Shown: positions 45,728 through 55,064 of the stretch, piece after piece
How the letters are laid out: each line of letters starts with the position of its first letter
Numbering within the stretch: the first letter of the stretch is position 1
Origin: Thiocapsa sp.
GTDB taxonomy: Bacteria > Pseudomonadota > Gammaproteobacteria > Chromatiales > Chromatiaceae
Assembly: GCF_018399035.1 (NCBI RefSeq)
Contig: NZ_CP073760.1
Location: 1,612,001 to 1,676,000, forward strand
Length of the DNA stretch: 64,000 nucleotides
Direction: 5' to 3'
Position numbers and translations under genes: made by a program
Notes under the pieces: model-generated
Told to the model about the DNA's origin: nothing
The model's database searches: none
Seen by the model: the letters and a program-made list of their open reading frames with translations, nothing else

Positions 45728-46660
45728 CTAGTCTGAAATACGGAGATTGATCGGTGCTGACAACTCGGTTCCAGACGGGAGTTTTGGGGCTACTGAATCG
45801 TAGCTTGACTCCTCTCCAGTCGCGATACGGATCTCGTCATAATACAGGGTGCGCTCGAAGATGGCCGGATCGTTGGTGATTCGCTCCCACCAATCCAAAT
45901 AATTGCCCCAAATGGGATACGGATTGCCTACCCCGTAATGGTATACAGGACCATCGTAATCAATTCCGAGCTTCCCGTTTATCCAAACTTTCGCAAATCC
46001 ATAAACCGGATCAAAGCGTATATTTATGACAAAACTGTTCCACTCTCCCGTTCTATAGGCACCAATATTGCGCTGGTTAACCATGTAGTTCCTTGGTGGC
46101 ATCGCAATCTCGCAGGTGCTGTGATCGACATTTGCCTGAATATCGAGCTTGACATATCCGGTTGTGGGGGTTTCCTGATAGAACTTTAGGTTGAACGGCT
46201 GCGCGCCCGAGCACGTTCCCCAAGGGTCGCCTGGCGCCGGGGAAGTGTGAAAATCGAAAAAAATATCTTCAAGCTTACCGACTGGGTCGCGTCTTGGGAA
46301 CCATTCGGGAATCCAAACCGCAAAACCCACCCAATATGATTCGGTCTCAGCGCCTCTGCTAAAGTCCAGCGGATACTGCGTCCGGCTAAGGAGGGCCTGC
46401 GATCGAAAAGGTTTAGGGCTGTCATAAATGTGGAGATAGGACTTTAGAGAGCTCGTCCCGGATAGCGCTTTCTCTGTCGAGATCGACGGCAGAGTATTAA
46501 TTGACGGGTCTGGGTGCGAGAGCCCACCAAAAGGCCCAGTGAATTCACTGGGATTTTCCCCTGGCTCAAAACTGAAATGAAGGATATCTGCGGAACTCGA
46601 AAATGCTAAGAGCATCAGGGCGAAGAACAAAGACTTTCTTGGAATCTCGATATAAGTCAT
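45728..46660 (-). CDS. Secreted polysaccharide lyase (heparin lyase I/alginate lyase-like jelly roll)
   Basis: A 310-residue exported protein with signal peptide KSLFFALMLLAFSSSADI. The mature part matches the Polysacc_lyase jelly-roll pattern: HIYDSPKPFRSQALL, ESYWVGFAVWIPEWFP, FNLKFYQETPTTGYVKLDIQ, GEWNSFVINIRFDPVYGFAK, VWINGKLGIDYDGP and TLYYDEIRIATG. Such enzymes cut uronate-containing chains in the periplasm or outside the cell. Paired with an AlgD-type enzyme it could trim or release the locus's own polymer. ATG 46660 has GGAG 9 bases upstream; the in-frame ATG 46687 is less likely. It is monocistronic on the minus strand. Confidence 0.78.
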   Translation of the reverse strand: MTYIEIPRKSLFFALMLLAFSSSADILHFSFEPGENPSEFTGPFGGLSHPDPSINTLPSISTEKALSGTSSLKSYLHIYDSPKPFRSQALLSRTQYPLDFSRGAETESYWVGFAVWIPEWFPRRDPVGKLEDIFFDFHTSPAPGDPWGTCSGAQPFNLKFYQETPTTGYVKLDIQANVDHSTCEIAMPPRNYMVNQRNIGAYRTGEWNSFVINIRFDPVYGFAKVWINGKLGIDYDGPVYHYGVGNPYPIWGNYLDWWERITNDPAIFERTLYYDEIRIATGEESSYDSVAPKLPSGTELSAPINLRISD

Positions 46661-47379
46661 GGTCAATTTCTCCAGATTGGGCGCCAATGGTCAATGTTAA
46701 GCCTACATATTAGCGAGCGTAACATTTAGCGTCGGCGATTATGGTAACAACAACGACACCCTTCGCCAAATAGGTCTGGGATTAAGGTTTCGGACGAGTG
46801 CAGCATAGATCGACCCGGCTCAAAAAACTCTGCCGTCCGCTGGCTCTAGGGTCATTTTGCATCACTGGCGTCGAAAAAGTTGAGAAGTACGTCGATTTTT
46901 TAGTGAGCGTCTGCCTAAGTGAGCCTTTTCCGATTTGTTGCAGAACGCGTCCACGCCGATCACTTCAGGCACGAAATGAACCGACACTCGATAGCCTATA
47001 ACCTCTCAACCTTACCCAATATTTCCAGTGAGACAAGACGATGATCGGTTGTTGGATGAAGCCGCCTAGGCGAGAAAGACCATGCGTCGTCGCCGGGCCT
47101 AAAATGTAATCTCACACCCTCGTTTGCGAGGGGCATTCTCAGTAAGTTCCATGAGGTTACGAAGATACGTCAGTATCGTCCCAAACGCATTTCCAGCGTG
47201 AGTACAGAACCACCTAGTTCACCTTCGACCAAGGCTCCACAGACGAAGACATTTACATTGCGAAAAACCAGTCGCGCGGACTGCTACCGCTGGCAGGCGA
47301 AAAACCAAGCGACGCTCAGTGACCAGTTGCCTTTGCCGAGGTCCGCTTATCACCTTGGCAGCTCTTCCTGGTCAAGTCT
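46661..47379. other. Intergenic, no gene recognised
   Basis: About 0.7 kb of moderate GC. Short frames at 46798-47001 and 47198-47455 lack motifs. No repeat-family copy or terminator was seen. Confidence 0.45.
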
Positions 47380-48258
47380 TCATAAACCTGGGCTCGCCTC
47401 CTCACTTATCTCAGTGGCATTCGATCCGGACAGCCATTTTGACAGATTCAATTGAAGCAACTCCTGCGTTCTCAAAATGTCGTATGTAAATACCTCCAGA
47501 GCTGATTCGCGCTCGAACAACGTAAGCTTTTGGGGAGCCAGATTCCGCGCTACTACGCGCTTTAGCGCACCCCTAAAGTTCCGGGGTAAGGCAACGTTTA
47601 CGAAACGCCGTGTAAAAGGATCCATGGCGAGCCGATCGATGAGGATACTCTTGGGCAAACCCCCTTGGTTGTGAATCTCTACGTCACTGCCACAGAATTT
47701 CGAATCCACACCCAAAAAATGGAAAAGAGAAGTAACAGTAGCTCGTGGAGCACTTGAGATATCATCAAAAAGAATCACCTTCAATTGCTCTTCCGGAAAC
47801 AGCGATAGAAATCGATTGAACTTTTCAAAATAATTCGCCTGCAGCCAGGGATCCCGCTCAAGCGCTTGGAGGAATGTGAGACCGCGATTCCGTCCGCTTG
47901 ACCGAAGATTCATAAGGTACATAGAGTAAGCACGATCGACTGGGTTCCGAATTGATCCAATGAGCCGGACGTCTGGGATCAATTCCTTGATCCGACCTGC
48001 GGCATCCGGGAAATCCAGGTAATGTGGAGAAGCCTCTCCGATAGCTTTTTCAGTGGTCACTCCAGCGAATAACGCTTTGTACTGCTCGAGAGTCCTTATA
48101 CTGACCTTAAGCGTCCTAGGCGTACCCTCATAACAGAAGAACCTCGCCTCCTTAAGGTCGTCCGGCATAAATATCTCCGGATGTTCTTTGAGATAGTAAT
48201 ACAGCGACGTCGTACCTGACTTCGTCGCGCCGATGATAAGAAAGTTTGGAAGTGGCAT
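47380..48258 (-). CDS. PAPS-dependent sulfotransferase
   Basis: A 292-residue sulfotransferase. The 5'-phosphosulfate loop is NFLIIGATKSGTTSLYYYL near the N-terminus. HPEIFMPDDLKEARFF and EASPHYLDFPDAA follow, then the 3'-phosphate-binding block IGSIRNPVDRAYSMYLMNLR and LKVILFDDI. This is the NodH/heparan-type fold that moves sulfate from PAPS to sugar hydroxyls or amines. ATG 48258 has GGGAG 9 bases upstream; ATG 48348 would add 30 non-conserved residues. It is one of three sulfotransferase genes in 6 kb. Confidence 0.87.
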   Translation of the reverse strand: MPLPNFLIIGATKSGTTSLYYYLKEHPEIFMPDDLKEARFFCYEGTPRTLKVSIRTLEQYKALFAGVTTEKAIGEASPHYLDFPDAAGRIKELIPDVRLIGSIRNPVDRAYSMYLMNLRSSGRNRGLTFLQALERDPWLQANYFEKFNRFLSLFPEEQLKVILFDDISSAPRATVTSLFHFLGVDSKFCGSDVEIHNQGGLPKSILIDRLAMDPFTRRFVNVALPRNFRGALKRVVARNLAPQKLTLFERESALEVFTYDILRTQELLQLNLSKWLSGSNATEISEEASPGL

Positions 48259-48947
48259 TTGCTTCGACTCCCTGGGATTTTTTATAGCCCGTCTGTAACG
48301 CCGCACTTGGTCCCGGCTTAATAAGCCATCTAAATGCTGTGAACTCACTACAACACCCGGCCCCGCTCATCTCACACAACTTTAGGAGGACGGGGGTGCC
48401 AATCGAGGCACTAGACAGACAAGATGCCGGGTGCCACGTAAGATCACAGCGCCTTTTCGAACCGATATCGACACAAAACAAAACCTGACGCAGCAATGGC
48501 AACGCTCCGTTCGATAGCGCTCTCTGCATCGCCAAACAAATTGGTGCCAGCGGACCGCTGATTCACCAAAAGACCCAAAGACTCCGGACGCGTCGGCCGA
48601 ATAAGACATGGCATGCACCAAAAACCACGAAATCGTGTGCTCTATTTCAAGTAAAAAGCACGTTTCCATCCGGCCCGTGACGTGACATCAGGACTTGTCT
48701 ATCCCACACCTCCTTAAACCGGGCCTTTGGTCGCTAACCAAACTTTTGAGCAAAGAAACAGGCCTAACGTGATATCGTCCATAATAGAGAACTGCCGGAT
48801 GCCGGTCTTAACCTTTAGCAACGGAGTATAGTGAACTGCGGAATAATGGGCAAGCCGCATCGCCCCAGTCATCGGAGCCTTTTACCGCGGCGTTCACAAC
48901 AACGCAACGCCGCTCCATAGCGATTTCGAATAGGTTTTCTAGTTCGT
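48259..48947. other. Intergenic, no gene recognised
   Basis: About 0.7 kb between two minus-strand genes. Short frames at 48382-48669 carry no motif. It must contain the promoter of the sulfotransferase gene, but no clear -10/-35 pair could be chosen. Confidence 0.4.
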
Positions 48948-50327
48948 TTAAGCCTGTGGAATGTGGTCATCACGGTACCCCTTGGTAACACGGATCCAAT
49001 ACAAGACATAGCCAACTGTGAACATCGTAAAGGTTCCGAACGTCACGCTTTCAAGCATGTCTGCGCGCCACAACATCTGAACTATGAGCATCACTGCGAC
49101 GGCACTGTATCCTGCCAAAAACGCACGATGTATATCAGGAATTCGCGCGTCCCTCGAGAGCCGCTTCGCAGCAGTCGCAGTTGTGGTGAGCGCTCCGACT
49201 AATCCAATTGCCCCGATGATACCTACCTCCCAGAGTAAACGCGCGAATGCCTTACCCATTCCCGCCCGGCCGTACTCCGGGTCAGTCAACAAGTGCCCTT
49301 GGACGACTCCATACTCTTTCGCCGAACCCATACCGTGCCCGACCAAGGTCTCAAGGGGATTACGCAATAAACTGTGCATCTCCCACCAATAAACCAACGA
49401 GGTTCCGCGATTCAACTCCGCTCCGCCTCCGAGCACCGCGTAGCCTAAGGATTGGTCAATGAATGCATCGAAACTCTCCGGCGCCCCCACTGGACTACCG
49501 CGATAGTATTGTTCATCCATATAATATTGAAATGCCAAGAATCCCACCAAAGCGAGACCCATGGCCACGAAGCGTAACGCATAGACCGGACGCTCTCTGA
49601 TCTCCGACCAAAAAAGTACCATTAGGCCTACTGGCATAAGAACAACGACGGCCTTGGCGTGGGTCCACAACAGAGGCGTGAAGACCCAAATCACAAGAGA
49701 AGCACCGAAGATGGGTCTTATACACCGATGTTTCATTAAAGCCATAATCACAAGAATCTGGGTCACTTGAAATGCGGACATCAGAGCCCCCGTACCAAGG
49801 GTGTTTCCGAATGTCCCACCGAGCCTATCTCCAAAGAATGGCTGGCCGTGCCACAAATAAGCCTGAATTCCCGCAACGAACGGTTGGAAGGCTGCAAGGA
49901 CCAGAAACGCGACTCCAATTACCAAGACTGAGCGCTCGTCTTTCAGCAAGAAATAGAAGATGAAAGGTATTGCCCACGCCTGAAAATAGCCCTTCGCGCC
50001 GACGAGAGCCTGTGCAAACTGCATCGCGTACGCAGAGCCAAGTGCCGCGGAAAATAGAAACAGTAAGAACAGCGCGATCGGCTTTGGTGGTCTTATCGCT
50101 ACAGCCTCGACCTTACCAATAATAATTCGAGCAATAACAATAAGCCAAATCCAGAAAAATAGCATCGTCACCGCATAGTCCAACTTCTGGAGCTTCGGGA
50201 ATATCATAGACGCAATAGGTTCCACCAATAGTGCTAGTGCGAAAGCTGCCCCTACCATTGCATTCAGGTTCCATGCGATGGCGAAAGCAACCAACAAACC
50301 GAAACCTATAATATAGACGAATTCCAC
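48948..50327 (-). CDS. O-antigen polymerase/ligase-like membrane protein
   Basis: A 459-residue integral inner-membrane protein with about 11 predicted hydrophobic helices. The large polar loop between helices (QYYMDEQYYRGSPVGAPES and WWEMHSLLRNPLETLVGHGM) is the kind of periplasmic loop found in Wzy/WaaL enzymes. The HSLLxNPxxxLxGHGxGS block is characteristic of that superfamily. It probably polymerises the repeat units or transfers the chain. GTG 50327 is the start; AGGA lies 6 bases upstream. It is the only polymerase candidate seen in the island. Confidence 0.8.
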   Translation of the reverse strand: MEFVYIIGFGLLVAFAIAWNLNAMVGAAFALALLVEPIASMIFPKLQKLDYAVTMLFFWIWLIVIARIIIGKVEAVAIRPPKPIALFLLFLFSAALGSAYAMQFAQALVGAKGYFQAWAIPFIFYFLLKDERSVLVIGVAFLVLAAFQPFVAGIQAYLWHGQPFFGDRLGGTFGNTLGTGALMSAFQVTQILVIMALMKHRCIRPIFGASLVIWVFTPLLWTHAKAVVVLMPVGLMVLFWSEIRERPVYALRFVAMGLALVGFLAFQYYMDEQYYRGSPVGAPESFDAFIDQSLGYAVLGGGAELNRGTSLVYWWEMHSLLRNPLETLVGHGMGSAKEYGVVQGHLLTDPEYGRAGMGKAFARLLWEVGIIGAIGLVGALTTTATAAKRLSRDARIPDIHRAFLAGYSAVAVMLIVQMLWRADMLESVTFGTFTMFTVGYVLYWIRVTKGYRDDHIPQA

Positions 50328-51404
50328 GATAGTTCCTTTTTGAAGTGCTCGTCACATTGGCTTTTGCAAAAATCATCGATACCGCAGCTGCCGCGTTAGA
50401 GCCGGATCCTCCAGATTCCGGGAAACCAGGTCGGCCTGATGACGTGCACGCCGAAGACAACGCTCCCGTGTCATCACGGAATAAAATTCCAAAGTTCACG
50501 CGCCGACCCTGAGCATCTCCCGGAGCCCGGCGCGAATCTAGTGCTCGCCGATCCTGGCTAAACGTGTCCGGCTCTGATCCTGTAGCGTCCCGTCGGGCTC
50601 AACACTGCTCGCCGTTTCCCGCCTGGGTGAAGACGGTAACAGCAAGGCGACCGTCCCGGGAGTTGGGATCGTCAATCATGCCGAAGCCGAAGCCACATCG
50701 TCCGATCGAACAGCATTGATAACATTCTAGATGCTTTGAGAGTCGTCAACACTTATTATGTTCCCTACCGAACTCCTCGACACCACCACCTCTGTAATCC
50801 GATGGACGCCTAGAAACCTCTCCGACATGTCCGTTTCAGAGTGGAAGATCAGCGGAAGCCGGTCACAAGATAAACAAGACAGGTGTGCCACCCTGATTCC
50901 TGCACATGCGACTTGATTCACAACTCGTGAATCTAGTGTTCGAGCGCATCGCGGACCGAGGTCCGACGGCCTGTTAGGTTATGGTCATTGAGACTTTGGT
51001 GTAGCCCGTTTTCAGTGGCAAGCATGTTTCAGATGGAGATGGCTCAGATGACAAACACGCAAGTGAGCTTTTCAATATGGCCAGTCGGTAGGAATGAGGA
51101 TCGAGAAAAAATTCACAGAGCCCCATGCAGATGCTGGTGAACTGCGATGCACTTGTCCACCCTTCCCATCCGATCAACGGCGTAGCCACCCTTCGCGACG
51201 GGACGTCACGACCTTTTGAAGGCCTGGGCAGCCGGGATTTTGGCGGCGGTCCGCGAAAGCGAAACACGGAATCTCGACGCCATCAGCTGGTTGGAACTCG
51301 AAAATGGGATGAGACGTTGGATCCGAAATCCCGCCGCGAAAGTCCGCTTCGGTTAGCCGGTTGTCTCCACACTTCAACCAAATGTGTTTTGGCAGATTCT
51401 TCAT
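50328..51404. other. Intergenic, about 1.1 kb, no gene recognised
   Basis: Composition shifts from GC-rich (50380-50700) to AT-richer. Short frames at 50974-51267 and 51125-51418 show no family features. No window repeat family is present. Confidence 0.45.
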
Positions 51405-52328
51405 ATGTTAAACCTTGACGAACACGAGAGAAATGCATTGACTCTAAATTCTTACGAGGGCCCAGCCAAGTCACTCATCTACATCGGAGGATGTGGAAGA
51501 AGCGGGACGACCATTATCGGGTTCTGTATCGGCAACGCCTCAGAAACAATTGATCTGGGCGAAGTCATTGACTACGCGCGGCGTTGCGGTAAACCTATTC
51601 GATTTAAAGAGTACCCAGAAAGTCGCGAATTCTGGCAGGCTGTAACTAAAAGGCTGCAGGAGTCGCCTGATTGGATTGGTTTGACCCAATTCGCTAAGCT
51701 GCAACGCCGCTTGGATACCCACGCCTCTTTTCTGCCCTTACTTCTTGTGCCTTTCGTCCTTAGGCCCTTAGGACTGGTTAAGTATCGAAAGGCACTTAAA
51801 CAATTTTACGAAGCAATATTTGCTGCGTCGAATCATTCTTTTTATATCGACAGCTCGAAATATCCGTCTAGGTTATTGCATCTGTCGGAAATCTTTGACG
51901 ATAATCAGCTTCTCGCCATTTATTTAATAAGGGATCCCGCCGCGGTCATCAGCTCGTTCCGCAGTACTGCCGGCCAGACCCCTAAAAGACCGGCTGCGGC
52001 GATTCTTTATTATGTAACAATTAACTCCTTCTTCAACCTGCTATTCTTCATTCGCAGGAATATTAGATCGATTGCCGTCCGATACGAGCAATTTATATCC
52101 CAACCTGAATCTTTCCTAGATCGTTTGAGCAAAATCGTGCCCATAGATGTTGAGCCAGCGGTAAACAGAATTCGGGCGGAATTACCGCTCACGCGTGGAT
52201 TCCTCATGACAAGTAACCGGATGGGGCAGAAATGGGAAGTCGTGTTGAGGAAATCCAAATCAGGTCCAACAGAAACGCTGCCGGTTAAGTCATTAGCCAT
52301 TCGCCTGCTACGACGTGTTTTCATGTGA
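51405..52328 (+). CDS. Sulfotransferase family protein
   Basis: A 307-residue protein. The P-loop-like PAPS site is SLIYIGGCGRSGTTIIGFCI. IDLGEVIDYARRCGKP, SFYIDSSKYPSRLLHLSEIF and LAIYLIRDPAAVISSFRST (3'-phosphate block) follow. AVRYEQFISQPESFLDRLS is the usual C-terminal acceptor-side element. ATG 51405 is used; GTG 51384 is in frame upstream. It is AT-richer than the core genes, and is the only one of the three sulfotransferases on the plus strand. Confidence 0.82.
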   Translation: MLNLDEHERNALTLNSYEGPAKSLIYIGGCGRSGTTIIGFCIGNASETIDLGEVIDYARRCGKPIRFKEYPESREFWQAVTKRLQESPDWIGLTQFAKLQRRLDTHASFLPLLLVPFVLRPLGLVKYRKALKQFYEAIFAASNHSFYIDSSKYPSRLLHLSEIFDDNQLLAIYLIRDPAAVISSFRSTAGQTPKRPAAAILYYVTINSFFNLLFFIRRNIRSIAVRYEQFISQPESFLDRLSKIVPIDVEPAVNRIRAELPLTRGFLMTSNRMGQKWEVVLRKSKSGPTETLPVKSLAIRLLRRVFM

Positions 52329-52431
52329 CATGAGGCGTTTGGTCGGCATAATCGACATAATCCTTGCCTCCAAAACCTAATCTTGGAATGTCAAGCGCCC
52401 CGATTCACCGATCGCGCACGTGGGAAGGGTT

Positions 52432-53268
52432 TTAACGCAAAATCTTGAAGGACAGCTCAGTGCAGTCCCGATAAACTCCTGCGCATAATTTGTGAATGAC
52501 CGTGCGTGCGGCCGTGGTTAGGTCGCTGGATTTCGTTAGTGTATCGGATTTTAATTGGTCGAACGTCGAATGCGCAGGCATACCTATGCCAAGCCGACCG
52601 CATAGATCCGCTAAGACGTCTTGCGTTTCCATAATCATATCTTCATATTCAAACGCAATCAACCGTTCCGCCTGCGGACTTTGGCTCATTTCAATGAATT
52701 GATGGCACTTACCGATATAGGCGTAGCAGGCCCTCCGCAGCGGTGAAAGACCGAAGATCCCTCTGCGACCGAAGCGTATGAGGTCATCGTCGTGCAAATG
52801 AGGCACGCCGCATGAGAGAAAGAGCTCGTTGAGCGGAAAGCGCGCCCAATTATAGACCATGGAATAAACGACCGACTCCGGTCGGCGAAGCACCCAAACG
52901 AGCCTATAATCGGATGTAACTCGTTGGTACTCCGAGTAGCATTCATTCAAATAGGTTGTTTGAAAACAATAGCGACCTGATGAAGTCGGTTGTCGCCTGC
53001 CACAGAGTACGTAGGCACCTGCAAGTTCTTCGTCGCGCCCCTGATGGGATGTCGTGATGTCGGGGCTAGCCGCGATGAGGCTTGTGGCTAAGGTGGTCCC
53101 GGAGCGTTGACATCCCGACACGAAAATCGGTCGCTCGAAATCGTCCGCCGCTCGGAGCAGGTGGCACCCCCGAGATCGGACGGTTGCTGCGAACCATCTC
53201 CAGTCCAGCGCCCGGAAGTAGAGTCGATATGGGCGTTTAATGTGGTCTATGAGGGTCATAGAGGCCAT
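52432..53268 (-). CDS. Sulfotransferase family protein
   Basis: A 278-residue protein. PIFVSGCQRSGTTLATSLIA is the PAPS loop near residue 50. YRLVWVLRRPESVVYSMVYN is the 3'-phosphate block, and LIAFEYEDMIMETQDVLADL fits the family's C-terminal portion. ATG 53268 or 53259 could be used; TTG 53274 is less likely. It converges with the plus-strand sulfotransferase gene across a 103-base gap. It shares only the motifs with the other two enzymes, so it probably has a different acceptor. Confidence 0.82.
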   Translation of the reverse strand: MASMTLIDHIKRPYRLYFRALDWRWFAATVRSRGCHLLRAADDFERPIFVSGCQRSGTTLATSLIAASPDITTSHQGRDEELAGAYVLCGRRQPTSSGRYCFQTTYLNECYSEYQRVTSDYRLVWVLRRPESVVYSMVYNWARFPLNELFLSCGVPHLHDDDLIRFGRRGIFGLSPLRRACYAYIGKCHQFIEMSQSPQAERLIAFEYEDMIMETQDVLADLCGRLGIGMPAHSTFDQLKSDTLTKSSDLTTAARTVIHKLCAGVYRDCTELSFKILR

Positions 53269-53650
53269 GGTCAATGTATCATCGTAGTGCGCGACTTAAG
53301 CGAACAGGAGCGTCCGTTTTGCGATCGTACAGGCCGGTACCGATTGAAACTCCGAAACGGTCTTCCGGTGCACATTTGTGAGACACCGGCATCTCGGGGA
53401 TCACCTTTGCCACCAGAGTCAGGGCGATTACAGAACATGATCACGGCCATAAAGCGGATCGGACACAAGCGGGCTTCGTTCTTCGTTATCGGCCACAGCG
53501 GCACGTGGCGCGGAGCGCCACGCGGCATGCGTGACACCGCGGAGCGGATGTCACGAGCCTTTTGCCTTTGGTTGGGGTTCGGGTGTCTGTTCTCATGAGC
53601 GAGTCGACTAGTGGCATTGGGTCAGCCTTAGACTATCGGGGCAGAGAGGA
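53269..53650. other. Intergenic region with family C repeat
   Basis: About 380 bases upstream of the sulfotransferase and downstream of the tyrosine autokinase gene. It contains family C copy 3 (53501-53556). No gene is supported; the open frame at 53107-53598 is mainly antisense to the sulfotransferase. Confidence 0.5.
53501..53556. repeat. Family C palindromic repeat (copy 3)
   Basis: GTGGCGCGGAGCGCCAC (7-bp stem) followed by GGCATGCGTGACACCGCGGA and GCGGATGTCACGAG (GTGACA/TGTCAC stem). Same order as the copy at 16514, inverted relative to 40351. Confidence 0.82.
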
Positions 53651-54493
53651 TCAGTAGTAGGCGCTCTCATGGCCTTCTTTCTCCGGAGTCGCTTTGTTGA
53701 GGATCGTACCGATAATGCGCTTTGGATCCAAAAGCTCATAAGCACGCTTGAGATCGGTGCGGGTCGTCTGTCCGTCTTCTAACACCAACAGAATGGCATC
53801 GACGTTGGGGGCAAATGCAATGACGTCATCACCGGCGAAAAGGGGCGGCAAATCAAAGAGGATGATCCGGTCTTGATATCGATTCTTGAGCTCTTCGACG
53901 AGCCTGGTCATTTTGGGACTGGACAATGCTTCGGAGGAGTTAAGCAAGGGCTCATGCCCGGGCAGCACGACAAGACGATCAAATCCGGGATGAAACAGGA
54001 TTTCGGAGAGCTCGACCCGACCGAGGAGGTAGTCACTGAGTCCCGGGAGCTCCTCAGCTGCGAGATAGCTCGCCATCCGCGGCTGCCTGAGGTCCAAGTC
54101 CGCCAACAGGACCGTCTGATTGACTTCGTGTGCGAGGCTGATACCTAAATTAATCGTAGTAAGCGTTTTGCCGTTGCCTTTTCGCGTCCCGGTGATCGCA
54201 AGTGTTTGCCAGCCATTCGACCTCATGCTTTGCAGAACCTTTGTCCGCAGGACCTTGTAGGCGACCGCTGAAGGCTCGTCGGACGCCCCGGTCAAGACAC
54301 GGTGGGCTCGCAGATGCTCCGGGTCGGCGGGGATCGTCTTTGTCGAGTGATAGACAACGTCACTTGGCGCTGGCGTTGCGCGAGCAGCCGTGTTCAGCTT
54401 AGCTGGCTTCGAGGCGGTTGATTCGGTTGCGGACGTTATCGGTTCAGCCCGCTCCGCACGTGCGCGTTCAATGGCTTGTTTGATTCGTTCCAT
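53651..54493 (-). CDS. BY-type tyrosine autokinase of polysaccharide export (CpsD/CapB, PEP-CTERM-locus type)
   Basis: A 280-residue cytoplasmic kinase. The N-terminus MERIKQAIERARAERAEP is typical of the PEP-CTERM/EPS-locus autokinases. Walker A lies in ITGTRKGNGKTLTTINLGIS (~100), A' is TVLLADLDLRQPR and Walker B is RIILFDLPPL. The C-terminus ends ESAYY, a very short tyrosine cluster. It normally works with a Wzz/PCP co-polymerase, which is not seen in this window, to control chain length. ATG 54493 is chosen; the frame extends upstream to 54664 but that part is Arg-rich and unlike the family. Confidence 0.87.
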   Translation of the reverse strand: MERIKQAIERARAERAEPITSATESTASKPAKLNTAARATPAPSDVVYHSTKTIPADPEHLRAHRVLTGASDEPSAVAYKVLRTKVLQSMRSNGWQTLAITGTRKGNGKTLTTINLGISLAHEVNQTVLLADLDLRQPRMASYLAAEELPGLSDYLLGRVELSEILFHPGFDRLVVLPGHEPLLNSSEALSSPKMTRLVEELKNRYQDRIILFDLPPLFAGDDVIAFAPNVDAILLVLEDGQTTRTDLKRAYELLDPKRIIGTILNKATPEKEGHESAYY

Positions 54494-55023
54494 GGCCTTG
54501 ATACAACGATATGAGATTTGGTTTAAGGGACGGTGCCGATAGTCTACGCCAGAAGCGAGGCGATTGGCGCGTTCTTCGTCGGCTCGGCTTCGGGTCCAGG
54601 CGTCTGTGCGTCGGGCGGTCCGGCGAAGGCTGATCCACAACGCGGAAAAGGATACGGAAACCACGGGGCGTGACGAAAGGAGGTATGGTTATCATGTCTC
54701 GGGGCTTGCCAGGCTCATGGCCTCTGGTTTCGGGCGGCCTTGGTCTCGACCCGTGCCGATGCCACGCGGAGCGCGGAGCGCCGGCTGAGGTCTGGACTCC
54801 GCCTATGCGGTGTCGCAAGCTCGTCGGGGCTTGGGTGAACGATCTTCCGAACAATGTATGAGGGGTTCCAAGGCGATTTCCGCAAGACTCGATCCCCGTA
54901 GGTTGTGCTGACGATAGGAAGCACAACTTGCGCCGACGGTAGGTTGTGCCTCGCACGGCTCGGCACAACCTACGCGATTGGTGTGGTGGTTTCCGGAATT
55001 CGCCTCGGGTTGTTGCCGAAAAA
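54494..55023. other. Intergenic region with family B repeat
   Basis: About 530 bases with no supported gene. It contains family B copy 3 (54898-54974) and, at its right edge, the terminator of the PKD-protein gene. Confidence 0.5.
54898..54974. repeat. Family B palindromic repeat (copy 3, inverted)
   Basis: GTAGGTTGTGCTGACGATAG, GAAGCACAACTTGC, CCGACGGTAGGTTGTGCC and GGCTCGGCACAACCTACG. It is the reverse complement of the unit at 37854-37930 with few changes. Confidence 0.88.
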
Positions 55024-55053
55024 AGCCGCAGCGCCCCCTCGGGCGCTGCGGCT
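55024..55053 (-). terminator. Rho-independent terminator of the PKD-protein gene
   Basis: AGCCGCAGCGCCC (55024-55036), loop CCTC, GGGCGCTGCGGCT (55041-55053): a perfect 13-bp GC-rich stem. On the minus strand it is followed by six T (A run at 55019-55024). It starts 12 bases after the stop codon at 55065. Confidence 0.92.
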
Positions 55054-55064
55054 CGGCTAGCCCT

